From NCBI RefSeq assembly GCF_035917975.1, contig NZ_CP109130.1:1860001-1924000 (forward strand): a stretch of DNA of 64,000 nt, given 5' to 3'. The DNA is from Streptosporangium sp. NBC_01756. Lineage in GTDB: Bacteria > Actinomycetota > Actinomycetes > Streptosporangiales > Streptosporangiaceae. Below are positions 1 to 8,682 of this stretch, one piece after another. The notes under the pieces were generated by a model that was not told the origin of the DNA, did no database searches, and was given only the letters and a program-made list of their open reading frames with translations. Both the position numbers and the translations under genes were made by a program. Position 1 is the first letter of the stretch; each line of letters begins with the position of its first letter.

Positions 1-793
1 TCACCTTGGCCGCCACGGCCAGGTCCGCGTCCGGCAGGACCACGCTGGCCGACTTGCCGCCGAGTTCCAGGGCCACCCGTTTGACGGTCTCGGCGGCGAG
101 CGAGGCGACCCGCCGGCCGGCGCTCGTGGAGCCGGTGAACGACACCATGTCCACATCGGGGTGGGTGACCAGCGCCTCCCCCGTCACCGGGCCATAGCCG
201 CTCACCATGTTGAACACCCCGGCGGGCAGCCCGACCTCGTCGAAGATCCCGGTGAGTGCGAAGGCCGCCAGCGGCGCCACCTCACTGGGCTTGAGCACCA
301 CCGTGCAGCCTGCGGCGAGAGCCGGACCCACCTTGCACACGATCTGGTGGAGCGGGTAGTTCCACGGCGTGATGGCGGCGACCACACCGACCGGTTCGCG
401 GAAGACGCGGGAGTTGCCGACCCGGCCGCCCTCGAAGTCGTAGGTCTCGGCCAGCTGGCCGTAGGAGGCCAGCACCCCGGCCGGCATCAGCGTCTGCACC
501 TTCATCGCCACGCCGTACGGTGCACCCATGTCCGTGGCGATGATCCTGGCTATCTGGTCGGAGCGTTCTCGGATCAGCTCGGCGGCCGCGGCGAGGAGTT
601 TGCCCCGCTCGGCGGAGGGCGTGCTCGACCACGAGGGCAGGGCGGCACGGGCCGCCGCCACGGCAGCCTCGACGTCGGCCGGCGAGCCCGCGGGCACCCT
701 GTCGATCGTCTCCTCGGTCGCGGGGTTGACGACGTCGATGCTCTCGCCCGACGCCGACGCCCGCCAGGCTCCGTTCAGATAAAGGTGACGCAT
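1..793 (-). CDS. Aldehyde dehydrogenase, NAD(P)-dependent, cut by the left window edge
   Basis: The first 264 residues of an aldehyde dehydrogenase, which oxidises an aldehyde to the acid with NAD(P)+. The reading frame starts at the ATG at 793-791 and runs open to the edge. Visible family marks are the N-terminal strand with NPATEE, the substrate-side PWNYPLHQ stretch, the cofactor motif FTGSTSAGR and, close to the edge, LELGGKS with the general-base Glu. The catalytic Cys would lie beyond the window. The text resembles the betaine-aldehyde-like broad ALDH family, so the substrate cannot be named. The 278 bases before the next gene contain an AT-rich stretch at about 940-1005 that may carry its promoter. 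Confidence 0.93.
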   Translation of the reverse strand, partial: MRHLYLNGAWRASASGESIDVVNPATEETIDRVPAGSPADVEAAVAAARAALPSWSSTPSAERGKLLAAAAELIRERSDQIARIIATDMGAPYGVAMKVQTLMPAGVLASYGQLAETYDFEGGRVGNSRVFREPVGVVAAITPWNYPLHQIVCKVGPALAAGCTVVLKPSEVAPLAAFALTGIFDEVGLPAGVFNMVSGYGPVTGEALVTHPDVDMVSFTGSTSAGRRVASLAAETVKRVALELGGKSASVVLPDADLAVAAKV

Positions 794-1071
794 GACTCTC
801 ATCCTTGCGTGTGAACTGTCATAAGGCGAGAGCCCAGCAGGTCACGGAAGACCGACTCGACCGCATCGAGATCGCAATTTGGCCGAATACGGCTTTCCCG
901 CTTCGAGTCTGTGGCCGCCCTCCGCGAGGAGGGTACGGCGAAGCACCCTTATAAGTAACAAATTACCGAGATACTTAAAAAGTTGTAATATTCGGATAAG
1001 AGTGAATGATCACCTTCACCGAGAACCCGTCCCACCCGGTCAGGCGTTCCAGGAAGGACGGGTCCCGCAGG

Positions 1072-1692
1072 TCAGTCGAAGATCGGTCCCCGGGTGCGGG
1101 AACGCTTGAGCTCGAAGAAGCCGTCGACGCCGGCCACCAGGCGGACACCGTCCCAGAGCCTGCCGGCCTCCTCGCCCTTGGGCGCCGGTGAGACGACCGG
1201 GCCGAAGAACGCCACGTCCTCAACCGAGATCACCGGGGTGCCGACCTCCTGGCCGACCCGGTCGATGCCGTCGTTGTGCGAGGCGCGCAGAGCCTCGTCG
1301 AACTCCTCGGAGTCCATCGCGTCGGCGAACGCGCGGTCGAGCCCCGCGGCCTCCAGCGCCTCCTCGACGGTCTCGCGGAGCGTGTCGAGCTGCTTGAGCC
1401 GGCCCTGGTTGTGGAAACGGGTGCCGAGCTCGGTGTAGAGCCGGCCGACGGTCGCGGAGTCGTACTTCTGCTGCACGGCGGTGACCACGCGGACCGGGCC
1501 GAGAGCCTTGCCGATCATCTCGCGGTAGCTCTCGGGCACGTCCTTGCCCTCGTTGAGCACGTTCAGGCTCATGATGTGCCAGCGCGGCTCGATCGGCCGC
1601 ACCTTCTCCACTTCCAGCAGCCAGCGGGAGGTCATCCACGCCCAGGGGCAGAAGGGGTCGAACCAGAGGTCGACCGGGGTGCGCTCAGTCAT
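1072..1692 (-). CDS. DsbA-fold mycothiol-dependent nitroreductase-like protein (Rv2466c family)
   Basis: 206 residues with the thioredoxin/DsbA-like fold found in Mycobacterium tuberculosis Rv2466c, a mycothiol-dependent reductase that acts in oxidative stress defence. The opening WFDPFCPWAW, the middle stretch MSLNVLNE, the GTRFHNQG-like segment, the late VGTPVI and FFGPV motifs and the end FELKRSRT follow that family closely along the whole length. In the family member the redox site is CPWC. Here Cys15 is kept but the resolving position is Ala18, so it can act only as a one-cysteine enzyme using an external thiol such as mycothiol. It stands alone, and a SigR/SigH-like promoter precedes it. 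Function is inferred from family only. Confidence 0.85.
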   Translation of the reverse strand: MTERTPVDLWFDPFCPWAWMTSRWLLEVEKVRPIEPRWHIMSLNVLNEGKDVPESYREMIGKALGPVRVVTAVQQKYDSATVGRLYTELGTRFHNQGRLKQLDTLRETVEEALEAAGLDRAFADAMDSEEFDEALRASHNDGIDRVGQEVGTPVISVEDVAFFGPVVSPAPKGEEAGRLWDGVRLVAGVDGFFELKRSRTRGPIFD

Positions 1693-1708
1693 CTCTCAGC
1701 TTTCTGAT

Positions 1709-1759
1709 CGTGAAGTTTCTTCACGTAACGACAACCCACGGCGCCGAGTTTCCTATTCC
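1709..1759 (-). promoter_or_regulatory. SigR/SigH-like promoter and a 17-bp palindrome before the nitroreductase-like gene
   Basis: On the minus strand GGAAT (1759-1755) is followed after 19 bases by GTT (1735-1733). This fits the thiol-stress sigma factor consensus of actinobacteria (GGAAT, 18-19 bases, GTT). Just downstream lies a perfect palindrome CGTGAAG-TTT-CTTCACG at 1709-1725, which could be an operator or a short 5' hairpin. M. tuberculosis Rv2466c is known to belong to the SigH regulon, which agrees with this reading. Confidence 0.55.
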
Positions 1760-1913
1760 GCTTATCGGTTATCCCGTTGACTGGCCGCTTTATCCCCAGA
1801 TGAAGTGATCTGCTCGTCTCAGGGCCTTCCGGGCGACGATCTTCTGTCTCACGTGGCAAGATTCAGGAACCCCTTCGCAACGGAGCGGGGGAAGTTGTGA
1901 CGAGGGAGCGGTA

Positions 1914-4481
1914 GTGGCAGGCAATCTGACCCGTGACGAGGCTCGTGCGCGCGCGCGTCTGCTCAGTGTGCAGTCCTATGCGGTGGAGCTCGACCTGACC
2001 GAGGGTGAGGAGCGCTTCGAAAGCGTCACCACGGTCCGGTTCACCAGCACCCGGCCGGGCGCTGACACGTTCATCGACCTGGCCGACGCCAAGGTGCGCA
2101 AGGTCGTGCTCAACGGCACCGAGCTGGACGTGAGCGCCTACGACCAGGAAACGGGGCGGCTGCCGCTGCCCGGACTGGCCGAGACCAACGAGCTGCGCGT
2201 CGACGCCGACTGCTCCTACACCCGCACCGGTGAGGGCCTGCACCGCTTCGTCGACCCGGTCGACAAGAGCGTCTATCTGCACAGCCAGTTCGAGACGGCC
2301 GACGCCCACAGGATGTACGCCTGCTTCGACCAGCCCGATCTGAAGGCCACCTTCGAGCTGACGGTGCTCGCGCCCTCCTACTGGGAGGTCATCTCCAACT
2401 CCGCGCCCGACTCTGCCGAGGAGCTGGTGGAGCACCGCGGCCGTCACGGTGCGCTCCAGGCCGCCAAGCGCTGGCACTTCCCCGCCACCCCGGTGCTGTC
2501 CACCTACATCACCGCCCTGTGCGCCGGGCCGTACCACAAGGTGACCTCCGAGCACGACGGCATCCCGCTCGGCCTCTACTGCCGGGCCTCGCTCGCCGAG
2601 CATCTCGACGCCGACAACCTCTTCGAGATCACCCGGCAGGGTTTCGACTTCTTCCACAAGGTCTTCGGCGTCCGCTACCCGTTCAAGAAGTACGACCAGC
2701 TGTTCGTGCCCGAGTTCAACGCGGGCGCGATGGAGAACGCCGGCTGCGTGACCTTCCTGGAGGACTACGTCTTCCGCTCCCGCGTCACCGACGCGATCAT
2801 CGAGCGGCGCGCCGAGACGATCCTGCACGAGATGGCGCACATGTGGTTCGGTGACCTGGTCACCATGCGCTGGTGGGACGACCTGTGGCTGAACGAGTCG
2901 TTCGCCACCTACGCGTCGGTGCTCTGCCAGGCCGAGGCCACCCGCTGGGGCCAAGGCGCATGGACGACCTTCGCCAACGTGGAGAAGTCCTGGGCCTACC
3001 GCCAGGACCAGCTGCCCTCGACCCACCCGATCGCCGCCGACATCGTCGACATGCACGCGGTCGAGGTCAACTTCGACGGCATCACCTACGCCAAGGGCGC
3101 CTCGGTGCTCAAGCAGCTCGTCGCCTACGTGGGGCTGGACAACTTCCTGGCCGGCGTCCGCGACTACTTCAACGAGCACGCCTGGGGCAACACCACCCTC
3201 GCGGACCTGCTGGCCGCGCTGGAGCGCACCTCGGGCCGCGACCTGTCGTCGTGGTCCAAGGAATGGCTGGAGACCTCCTGGGTCAACACACTGCGCCCGT
3301 CGTTCACCACCGACGCGGAAGGCCGTTTCCTGGAGTTCGAGGTGCTGCAGGAGGCTCCGGCCGACTACCCGACGCTGCGCTCGCACCGTGTCGCCATCGG
3401 CCTGTACTCCATGCAGGGGGACGCGCTGGTCCGCACCAGGCGGGTCGAGCTCGACGTGGTCGGCGCGCGTACGGCGGTGGCCGAGCTGGTCGGCGAGGTC
3501 CAGCCCGATCTTGTTCTGATCAACGACGACGACCTCACCTACGCCAAGATCCGGCTCGACGAGCGTTCGCTGCGGACGCTGGTGGACGGGGGCATCGCCC
3601 GGTTCACCGAGTCGCTGCCGCGCGCCCTGTGCTGGTCGGCTGCCTGGGACATGACCCGTGACGCCGAGATGTCCACCCGCGACTACGTCGCCCTGACCGT
3701 CTCCGGCATCGCGTCGGTCAAGGACATCACCGTCGTGCAGTCGGTGCTCCGCCAGGCCCGCCTGGCCGTCCAGCAGTATGCCGACCCGGCCTGGCGTGCC
3801 CAGGGGCTGGCCCTGCTGACCTCCTCCCTGCGCTCCCTGGTCGCCGGGGCCGAGCCCGGCTCCGACCACCAGCTCGCCTACGTCAACGCCCTGTCCGCCG
3901 CGGCGACCTCCGCCGAGGACCTGACGTTCCTGGCGGGCCTGCTGGACGGCTCGACCGTGCTCGACGGCCTGACCGTGGACACCGACCTGCGCTGGACACT
4001 CATCCAGTCCCTGGTCTCCGGCGGCGTGCTCGGCGAGGACGACATCGCCGAGGAGCTCCTGCGCGACGCCACCGCCACCGGTGAGCGCTCCGCCGCGCTG
4101 TCGCGGGCGGCGATCCCGACGGCCGAGGGCAAGGCGAAGGCCTGGGCCGCGATGACCGAGGGCAAGCTGAGCGGCGCCGTGCTCCGCTCGACCATCCTCG
4201 GATTCATGGATCCGCGTCACCCGGACCTGCTGGAGCCGTACGCCACGGAGTACTTCGAGGCGATCGGCCGGATCTGGAAGACCTGGACCTTCGACAGCGC
4301 CCAGAACTTCGCCATCGGCTGCTATCCGGCCCTGGCCATCTCCCCGGCGACCGTCGCCAGGACCCAGGACCTCATCTCCGCCGAGGAGCCCCCGCACGCC
4401 CTCAGGCGCCTCCTGCTGGAAGGCGCCGACGGCATCGGCCGCGCCCTGCGCGCACAGGCCAAGGACATCTCCGCGGCCTGA
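1914..4481 (+). CDS. pepN: Aminopeptidase N (M1 zinc metallopeptidase)
   Basis: 855 residues, normal length for actinobacterial PepN, which removes N-terminal residues from peptides in the cytoplasm. The exopeptidase motif GAMENAG is present, followed by the zinc site H305-E-x-x-H309 and the third ligand E328 in NESFATY, exactly 18 residues later. The C-terminal ERAP1-like helical domain follows. The GTG at 1914 has a GAGGGAGCGG ribosome site just upstream and begins MAGNLTRDEA, the usual start of this family. It is a single gene, closed by a hairpin at 4493-4526. Confidence 0.97.
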   Translation: MAGNLTRDEARARARLLSVQSYAVELDLTEGEERFESVTTVRFTSTRPGADTFIDLADAKVRKVVLNGTELDVSAYDQETGRLPLPGLAETNELRVDADCSYTRTGEGLHRFVDPVDKSVYLHSQFETADAHRMYACFDQPDLKATFELTVLAPSYWEVISNSAPDSAEELVEHRGRHGALQAAKRWHFPATPVLSTYITALCAGPYHKVTSEHDGIPLGLYCRASLAEHLDADNLFEITRQGFDFFHKVFGVRYPFKKYDQLFVPEFNAGAMENAGCVTFLEDYVFRSRVTDAIIERRAETILHEMAHMWFGDLVTMRWWDDLWLNESFATYASVLCQAEATRWGQGAWTTFANVEKSWAYRQDQLPSTHPIAADIVDMHAVEVNFDGITYAKGASVLKQLVAYVGLDNFLAGVRDYFNEHAWGNTTLADLLAALERTSGRDLSSWSKEWLETSWVNTLRPSFTTDAEGRFLEFEVLQEAPADYPTLRSHRVAIGLYSMQGDALVRTRRVELDVVGARTAVAELVGEVQPDLVLINDDDLTYAKIRLDERSLRTLVDGGIARFTESLPRALCWSAAWDMTRDAEMSTRDYVALTVSGIASVKDITVVQSVLRQARLAVQQYADPAWRAQGLALLTSSLRSLVAGAEPGSDHQLAYVNALSAAATSAEDLTFLAGLLDGSTVLDGLTVDTDLRWTLIQSLVSGGVLGEDDIAEELLRDATATGERSAALSRAAIPTAEGKAKAWAAMTEGKLSGAVLRSTILGFMDPRHPDLLEPYATEYFEAIGRIWKTWTFDSAQNFAIGCYPALAISPATVARTQDLISAEEPPHALRRLLLEGADGIGRALRAQAKDISAA

Positions 4482-4492
4482 CACCCACACTC

Positions 4493-4526
4493 CGAGCGCC
4501 CTCCGCCGCCAGGCGGGGGGCGCTCG
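4493..4526 (+). terminator. Hairpin after pepN
   Basis: An inverted repeat starts 12 bases after the pepN stop: CGAGCGCCCTCCGCC at 4493-4507 pairs with 4512-4526, with one G-T pair and a four-base loop. There is no T run, as is common for actinomycete terminators. Confidence 0.7.
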
Positions 4527-4729
4527 CGTGTTCACCGGCCCCGGAGCGACCGGGCCGGTCAAGAGGAGCACGACGCGCATCGCCGCCGTCGTCATCGCAC
4601 CCCTCACCCGGTACGGCGACCACCCGCCGAGCGGTGGTAAAAATATGCTTTACCTGGGAGAACGTATTAAATCCGTACTATGCGCTGATAACGCTATTTG
4701 CCATTCGGACGCCATGAGAAGGTGATCAA

Positions 4730-5692
4730 GTGGAATCCGCACGTGATCTACTCGTCTCCCTGGCGCGCCGGTATGCCTTCGGCGACCTCGGAGCGCTCGC
4801 CCCGGGCATCGTCGAGGACGCGGGCGAGATCGAGGCGGTGTGCGAGTTCGGGCAGCGACTGCTCTCGCTCGACGCCGAGGACTTCGCCGTCGAGGCGCGG
4901 GCCGTACCCAACGACCTGAGGCGCCGGGCACGGGCGTGCACCATGCCGCAGACCCCGCGAGAGCAGCCGCGTGGCGCACTGGAGTCGCTGCGGCCCGCCT
5001 ACGGGCTGCTGCTGGAGACGATCGCGGTCCGATGGCACCGGCGGGAGCTGAGCCCCATGGTCGCCGCCGTGCACATCGCCAGCGAATATCTGCCGCTGCT
5101 CGCCTTCGAGCCGGTGCTCGGCCACGCGGGCGACCCGGTGCGCTGGCCCCCGGGCCTCAGCGCGCCGGACAGCAGGTTCGGCGTGATCGGCGACCGCGCG
5201 TGCGACCACACGAAGTCGGAGCAGTCGGCCGCCAACCGGACCCTGCGGGTGGCCGGGGAACCCGCCGAGGGCTGGCGGGCCTACCTGGACCGGCAGCACA
5301 GCCAGGCCTCGGGCGCGTTCGCCACCTGCGTGGCCACCTGCCGCAACCCCTGCACCGCGATGGACTGGGTGGAACCCGGCCGCCGCGAAGACCTCTCCGT
5401 ACGCGCCCGGGTGGCGCTGACCTTCGCCGACACCCCGCTGGTACGGCTGCGCCACGCGGCACCGGTGGGCCACGGATTCGGTGTGCCCTCCCCCGAGGAG
5501 GTCCTCGAAGCCTGGCAGCGCAGCCAGACGATCCTGAGTAAGAACGAGGTGGGCAACGAGGCGAGCAGGGACGACGGCTTTCCCCTGCCGGGCCTGCCCA
5601 GTCTGTTCTCCGCCATCGCGGCCGCACCCGTGCTCCCCTCGACGGTCCTGAAGGACACCACCGCCCATCTGGTGAAGCTCCTGCGGTCCTGA
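4730..5692 (+). CDS. Hypothetical protein, 320 residues
   Basis: A clean high-GC3 reading frame that starts at a GTG behind GAGAAGGTGATCAA. I recognise no domain. It has no signal peptide or membrane segment and is rich in Arg, Ala and Leu, with a mostly helical look. Three cysteines cluster at FATCVATCRNPC (about residues 198-209), and a further short CDHTKSEQ segment lies near residue 158. The cysteine cluster could hold a metal, but this is a guess. It stands alone between pepN and a divergently controlled TetR-MFS pair. A 250-base leader with an AT-rich part (4637-4705) lies upstream. Confidence 0.75.
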   Translation: MESARDLLVSLARRYAFGDLGALAPGIVEDAGEIEAVCEFGQRLLSLDAEDFAVEARAVPNDLRRRARACTMPQTPREQPRGALESLRPAYGLLLETIAVRWHRRELSPMVAAVHIASEYLPLLAFEPVLGHAGDPVRWPPGLSAPDSRFGVIGDRACDHTKSEQSAANRTLRVAGEPAEGWRAYLDRQHSQASGAFATCVATCRNPCTAMDWVEPGRREDLSVRARVALTFADTPLVRLRHAAPVGHGFGVPSPEEVLEAWQRSQTILSKNEVGNEASRDDGFPLPGLPSLFSAIAAAPVLPSTVLKDTTAHLVKLLRS

Positions 5693-5787
5693 GGGACCGG
5701 AGACCGGAGCGTCCGCCGCCGCGGACGGCACGACCATCCGCCCCCACCGGAACGGACATCGCATCTCGACGGAGAGAGCGGGGCACA

Positions 5788-5811
5788 GTTTTGCATTGAT
5801 CGATGTAAAAC
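5788..5811 (+). promoter_or_regulatory. TetR operator, autoregulatory copy
   Basis: A 24-bp near-palindrome with arms GTTTTGCATTGA and TCGATGTAAAAC (two mismatches), placed 15 bases before the TetR start codon. A perfect version of the same site stands at 6511-6532 before the MFS gene. The shared sequence is strong evidence that the TetR protein binds both and represses itself and the transporter. Confidence 0.85.
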
Positions 5812-5826
5812 GTGTAGCGTGCCTCC

Positions 5827-6423
5827 ATGGCTCGACCGAGGACATTCGACGAGGAACGGGTGCTGGACGCGGCGATGCGCGCCTTCTGGGCCAACGGCTA
5901 CGAGGCCACGTCGACCCGGGATCTGTGTGACGCCGTCGGCCTGGACCGCAGCAGCGTCTACAACGCCTTCACCAGCAAGCACGAGCTGTTCAAACGCGCG
6001 CTGATCCGTTATATCGACACCATGACCACAGCCCAGCTGGAGATCCTGGAGGACCGGGGGCGGCCGGCCACCGAACGGATCCGCGCGCTGTTCGCCAAGA
6101 TCATCAATGACGAGTCCGAGAACCGGCGGAACGGCCGCGGTTTCGGCTGCCTGACCGTCAACACCACGGTGGAGCTCGCCGGACGCGACGCGGAGATCAC
6201 CCGACTGCTGGATCGCGACATGACCAGGCGGCTGGAGTCCTTCCGGGCCGTCATCGAGGCGGGGCAGCGCGACGGCGACATCGCCTCCACCCGGGACCCG
6301 GACGCCCTCGCCCGGTTCGTCAACACCGTGATCGCCGGAATCCGGGTGGCCGCCCAGGGCGGCGCGGACCGCGCCGCCCTGGAATCCGTCGCGGAAACGG
6401 CACTGGACGCCCTGACCCACTGA
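5827..6423 (+). CDS. TetR/AcrR family transcriptional regulator
   Basis: 198 residues. The N-terminal helix-turn-helix is typical: RTFDEERVLDAAMRAFWANG, then TSTRDLCDAVGLDRSSVYNAF and SKHELFKRAL, about residues 4-60. The C-terminal ligand domain resembles those of regulators of drug-efflux genes, with a GFGCLTVNT segment. The neighbouring MFS gene and the two matching palindromes at 5788 and 6511 point to a local repressor that releases the transporter when its ligand binds. The ligand is unknown. The ATG at 5827 fits the domain start. The stop codon lies inside a short tandem repeat. Confidence 0.94.
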   Translation: MARPRTFDEERVLDAAMRAFWANGYEATSTRDLCDAVGLDRSSVYNAFTSKHELFKRALIRYIDTMTTAQLEILEDRGRPATERIRALFAKIINDESENRRNGRGFGCLTVNTTVELAGRDAEITRLLDRDMTRRLESFRAVIEAGQRDGDIASTRDPDALARFVNTVIAGIRVAAQGGADRAALESVAETALDALTH

Positions 6424-6461
6424 CCCACCGACCCACCGACCCACCGACCCACCGACCCACC
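6414..6461 (+). repeat. Short tandem repeat, unit GACCCACC, six copies
   Basis: Six 8-bp units in a row: the first reads GACCCACT and the next five are exact GACCCACC. The array covers the last codons and the stop of the TetR gene and is followed by GACCGGTCGGTCC, itself a palindrome. Copy number is likely to vary by slippage. Confidence 0.9.
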
Positions 6462-6510
6462 GACCGGTCGGTCCACCGCGGACGCCCTGCGGCGCATCCG
6501 CATGCCCGAA

Positions 6511-6532
6511 TTTTGCATCGATCGATGCAAAA
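6511..6532 (+). promoter_or_regulatory. TetR operator, transporter copy
   Basis: A perfect 22-bp palindrome built of TTTTGCATCGA and its exact reverse complement. It lies 29 bases before the chosen MFS start and shares its sequence with the site at 5788-5811. Confidence 0.87.
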
Positions 6533-6561
6533 CAATGGCCACGAACACAGGAGTACCCCTC

Positions 6562-7755
6562 ATGCCCCGTGCTGTCTATGTGCTGGCTCTTGGCATCTTC
6601 GCCTTGGTGACCAGCGAGTTCGCCGTCGCCGGACTGATGCCGCAGATGGCCGTCGGACTGGACGCCACCATCCCGCAGATCGGTTATCTGATCACCTATT
6701 TCGCGGTGGCCATGGCCGTCGGCGGGCCGTTCCTGACCGTCGCGGTGCTCAAACTGCACCCCAGACCAGCGCTGACGGTCCTGTTCGCGATCTTCCTCGC
6801 GGGTAACCTGCTGGCCGCCACGGCGCCCTCCTATTCGGTCATGGTCGTGGCCCGCGCCATCACCGGTGTCGCCTCCCAGGCGTTCTTCGGAGTCGCCATC
6901 TCGCTGGCGGTCCAGCTGTCACGTCCGCAGGTCCGCGGCCGGGCGATCGCGGTGGTCATGAACGGGTTGATGGTGGGCACCCTGCTGGGGCTGCCGCTGT
7001 CCACCCTGATCGGAGAGCAGCTGGGCTGGCGGGCCGCCTTCTGGGCGGTCAGCGCCCTCACCGTGCTCGCCGCGCTCGCCACGATGATCGGTGTGCCTCG
7101 GCTGGAGCGCGCCGAAGGCCACGGCGGCGGCTTCCGGCAGGAGGTCGCCGTCTTCCGGAACCGCAGGCTGTGGCTGGTGTTCTCGACCAGCACCCTCATC
7201 ATCGGCGCGACCTTCTCCGCCTTCAGCTACTTCAACCCGATCCTCACCCAGCTCACCGACTTCAGCGCCGGAACCGTCCCGCTGCTGCTCATCGCCTACG
7301 GCGCCGCCACCGTGATCGGAAACCACATCGTCGGGCGCCTCGCCGACCGGCACACCGTCGGCGTCCAACTGTGCGGTCTGGCCCTGAACGTGGTCTTCCT
7401 CGTCGGCTTCGCCCTGCTCGCCCACCTCGGCGCCCCGTCCGTGGTGTTCATGCTGGGCATCGGCCTGGTCGGTGTCACCATGAACCCCGCGATGGCCACC
7501 CGCGTCCAGCGCACCGGCAACGCCGGGCCACTGGTCAACACCGTCCACTCCTCCTTCATCACCCTGGGCATCATCATCGGCTCCTCGGTCGGCGGAATGG
7601 CCATCGACGGCTTCGGCCTGCGGGCCCCGCTCTGGCTCGGCGCCGCCCTGGCCGTACTCGGGCTCCTCACACTCCTTCCCGAACTCGCCCGCCGCTCCGC
7701 TCCCACCCCCGCGGCCGACGGGCCCGTCCCCGGCAGGGCGGAGCAGACGGCCTGA
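6562..7755 (+). CDS. MFS transporter, DHA1 drug-efflux type
   Basis: 397 residues with twelve predicted membrane helices. The start MPRAVYVLALGIFALVTSEFAVAGLMP is the typical first helix of AraJ/Cmx-like DHA1 exporters, and a motif-A-like VQLSRPQVRGRAIAV stretch lies between helices. An upstream in-frame ATG at 6502 would translate through the operator, so the ATG at 6562, with CAGGAG 8 bases before it, is preferred. It probably expels a small toxic or antibiotic-like compound under control of the adjacent TetR protein. The substrate is not deducible. Confidence 0.93.
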   Translation: MPRAVYVLALGIFALVTSEFAVAGLMPQMAVGLDATIPQIGYLITYFAVAMAVGGPFLTVAVLKLHPRPALTVLFAIFLAGNLLAATAPSYSVMVVARAITGVASQAFFGVAISLAVQLSRPQVRGRAIAVVMNGLMVGTLLGLPLSTLIGEQLGWRAAFWAVSALTVLAALATMIGVPRLERAEGHGGGFRQEVAVFRNRRLWLVFSTSTLIIGATFSAFSYFNPILTQLTDFSAGTVPLLLIAYGAATVIGNHIVGRLADRHTVGVQLCGLALNVVFLVGFALLAHLGAPSVVFMLGIGLVGVTMNPAMATRVQRTGNAGPLVNTVHSSFITLGIIIGSSVGGMAIDGFGLRAPLWLGAALAVLGLLTLLPELARRSAPTPAADGPVPGRAEQTA

Positions 7756-7867
7756 GGCCTCCACCCGGGACGGCCGGGCACGACGGCACCCGCCCGGCTC
7801 CTCACGCTTCGAGGTGGCCGCCGGAGGCGTGCCCGCCTTTCACCGCCGGAAACCGGCGGCCGACCGG

Positions 7868-8527
7868 TCAGGAGCCACCACAGGCGCCGGAAGGGGCGCA
7901 GGGGCCCGCCGCGGGCACCGGCTGGACGGCCGGGGCCATCGGCCTGCCGAAGAAGTCCCACACGGTGATGGCCTGGCCGACGGCCAGTGAGAGTGCGCAG
8001 CAGGCCACGGAGATCGTCAGCAGGACCGTCCCCCTCCGGACGTAGCGCTTCTTGGCGTCGGCCACGGCGCTGAGGGCCCTGATCCGCAACACGAGCCGAT
8101 CGGCCCGGATGCGGGTGTCCTGGCCGGCCGTGCGCGCTCGCAGTTCGGCGAGCGCGCTGCGGGCGAAGGCACCGGCCCGGGAGTCCTCGGGTCCGGTGTC
8201 ATCGGCTTCCACACTCTCGGCGGGCGTACCGGCGGTATAGGAGCGACGGCGCTCCACCGCCCGTCCGGCGAGCCGGGCGCTGTGCGGATAGAGGGCTCCG
8301 ACCAGCATCAGGATTCCCGTCACGCAGAAGAAGACGCCCGTCCACCAGAGCCACTCCACCTCGCTGGGCAACCTGTCCGGCCGCCAGCCGTTACCCAGCA
8401 GCAGACCGGCGACGGCCGCCGTCAGGAGCACGGCGGCCTTCCGGTTCGCCGTACCGATGTCGGCCCGCACGTCGGCGAGCACCGCTGTGATGTAGGCCGA
8501 GGTCTCGTCCTGGCCCTCCTCCACCAT
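7868..8527 (-). CDS. Pycsar effector-like membrane protein (PycTM/DUF5706 type)
   Basis: 219 residues. A first helix in NRKAAVLLTAAVAGLLLG (about 25-42) and a second around WWTGVFFCVTGILMLVGALY form a pair. After a hydrophilic middle there is a helix with LSAVADAKKRYVRRG that leads into a last membrane segment. This order, including the charged stretch before the last helix, is what I know from the PycTM family, membrane effectors of cyclic-pyrimidine (Pycsar) anti-phage defence. No nucleotide cyclase gene is visible nearby, so this is an orphan by position. The start ATG at 8527 follows GGAGGGAGGC. The family call is by pattern only. Confidence 0.6.
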   Translation of the reverse strand: MVEEGQDETSAYITAVLADVRADIGTANRKAAVLLTAAVAGLLLGNGWRPDRLPSEVEWLWWTGVFFCVTGILMLVGALYPHSARLAGRAVERRRSYTAGTPAESVEADDTGPEDSRAGAFARSALAELRARTAGQDTRIRADRLVLRIRALSAVADAKKRYVRRGTVLLTISVACCALSLAVGQAITVWDFFGRPMAPAVQPVPAAGPCAPSGACGGS

Positions 8528-8682
8528 GCCTCCCTCCGAGCTCCGGCCCGCCGGCGTGTCCCGTACGGTTTTCAGCACTACCCGATTATGCGAGAAGACG
8601 GCCTGCCACGGGCCCCGCGGGAATCGCGGTCCCCGCCGCCGGCCCCATGCGCCGCACCGGACGCGGGGCTTTGCGAGACGGC

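Noticed and set aside
1863-4607. Long 914-codon frame on the minus strand
   Set aside because: It is antisense to pepN, full of Gly, Arg, Val and Gln as expected for a mirror frame of GC-rich code, and matches no protein family.
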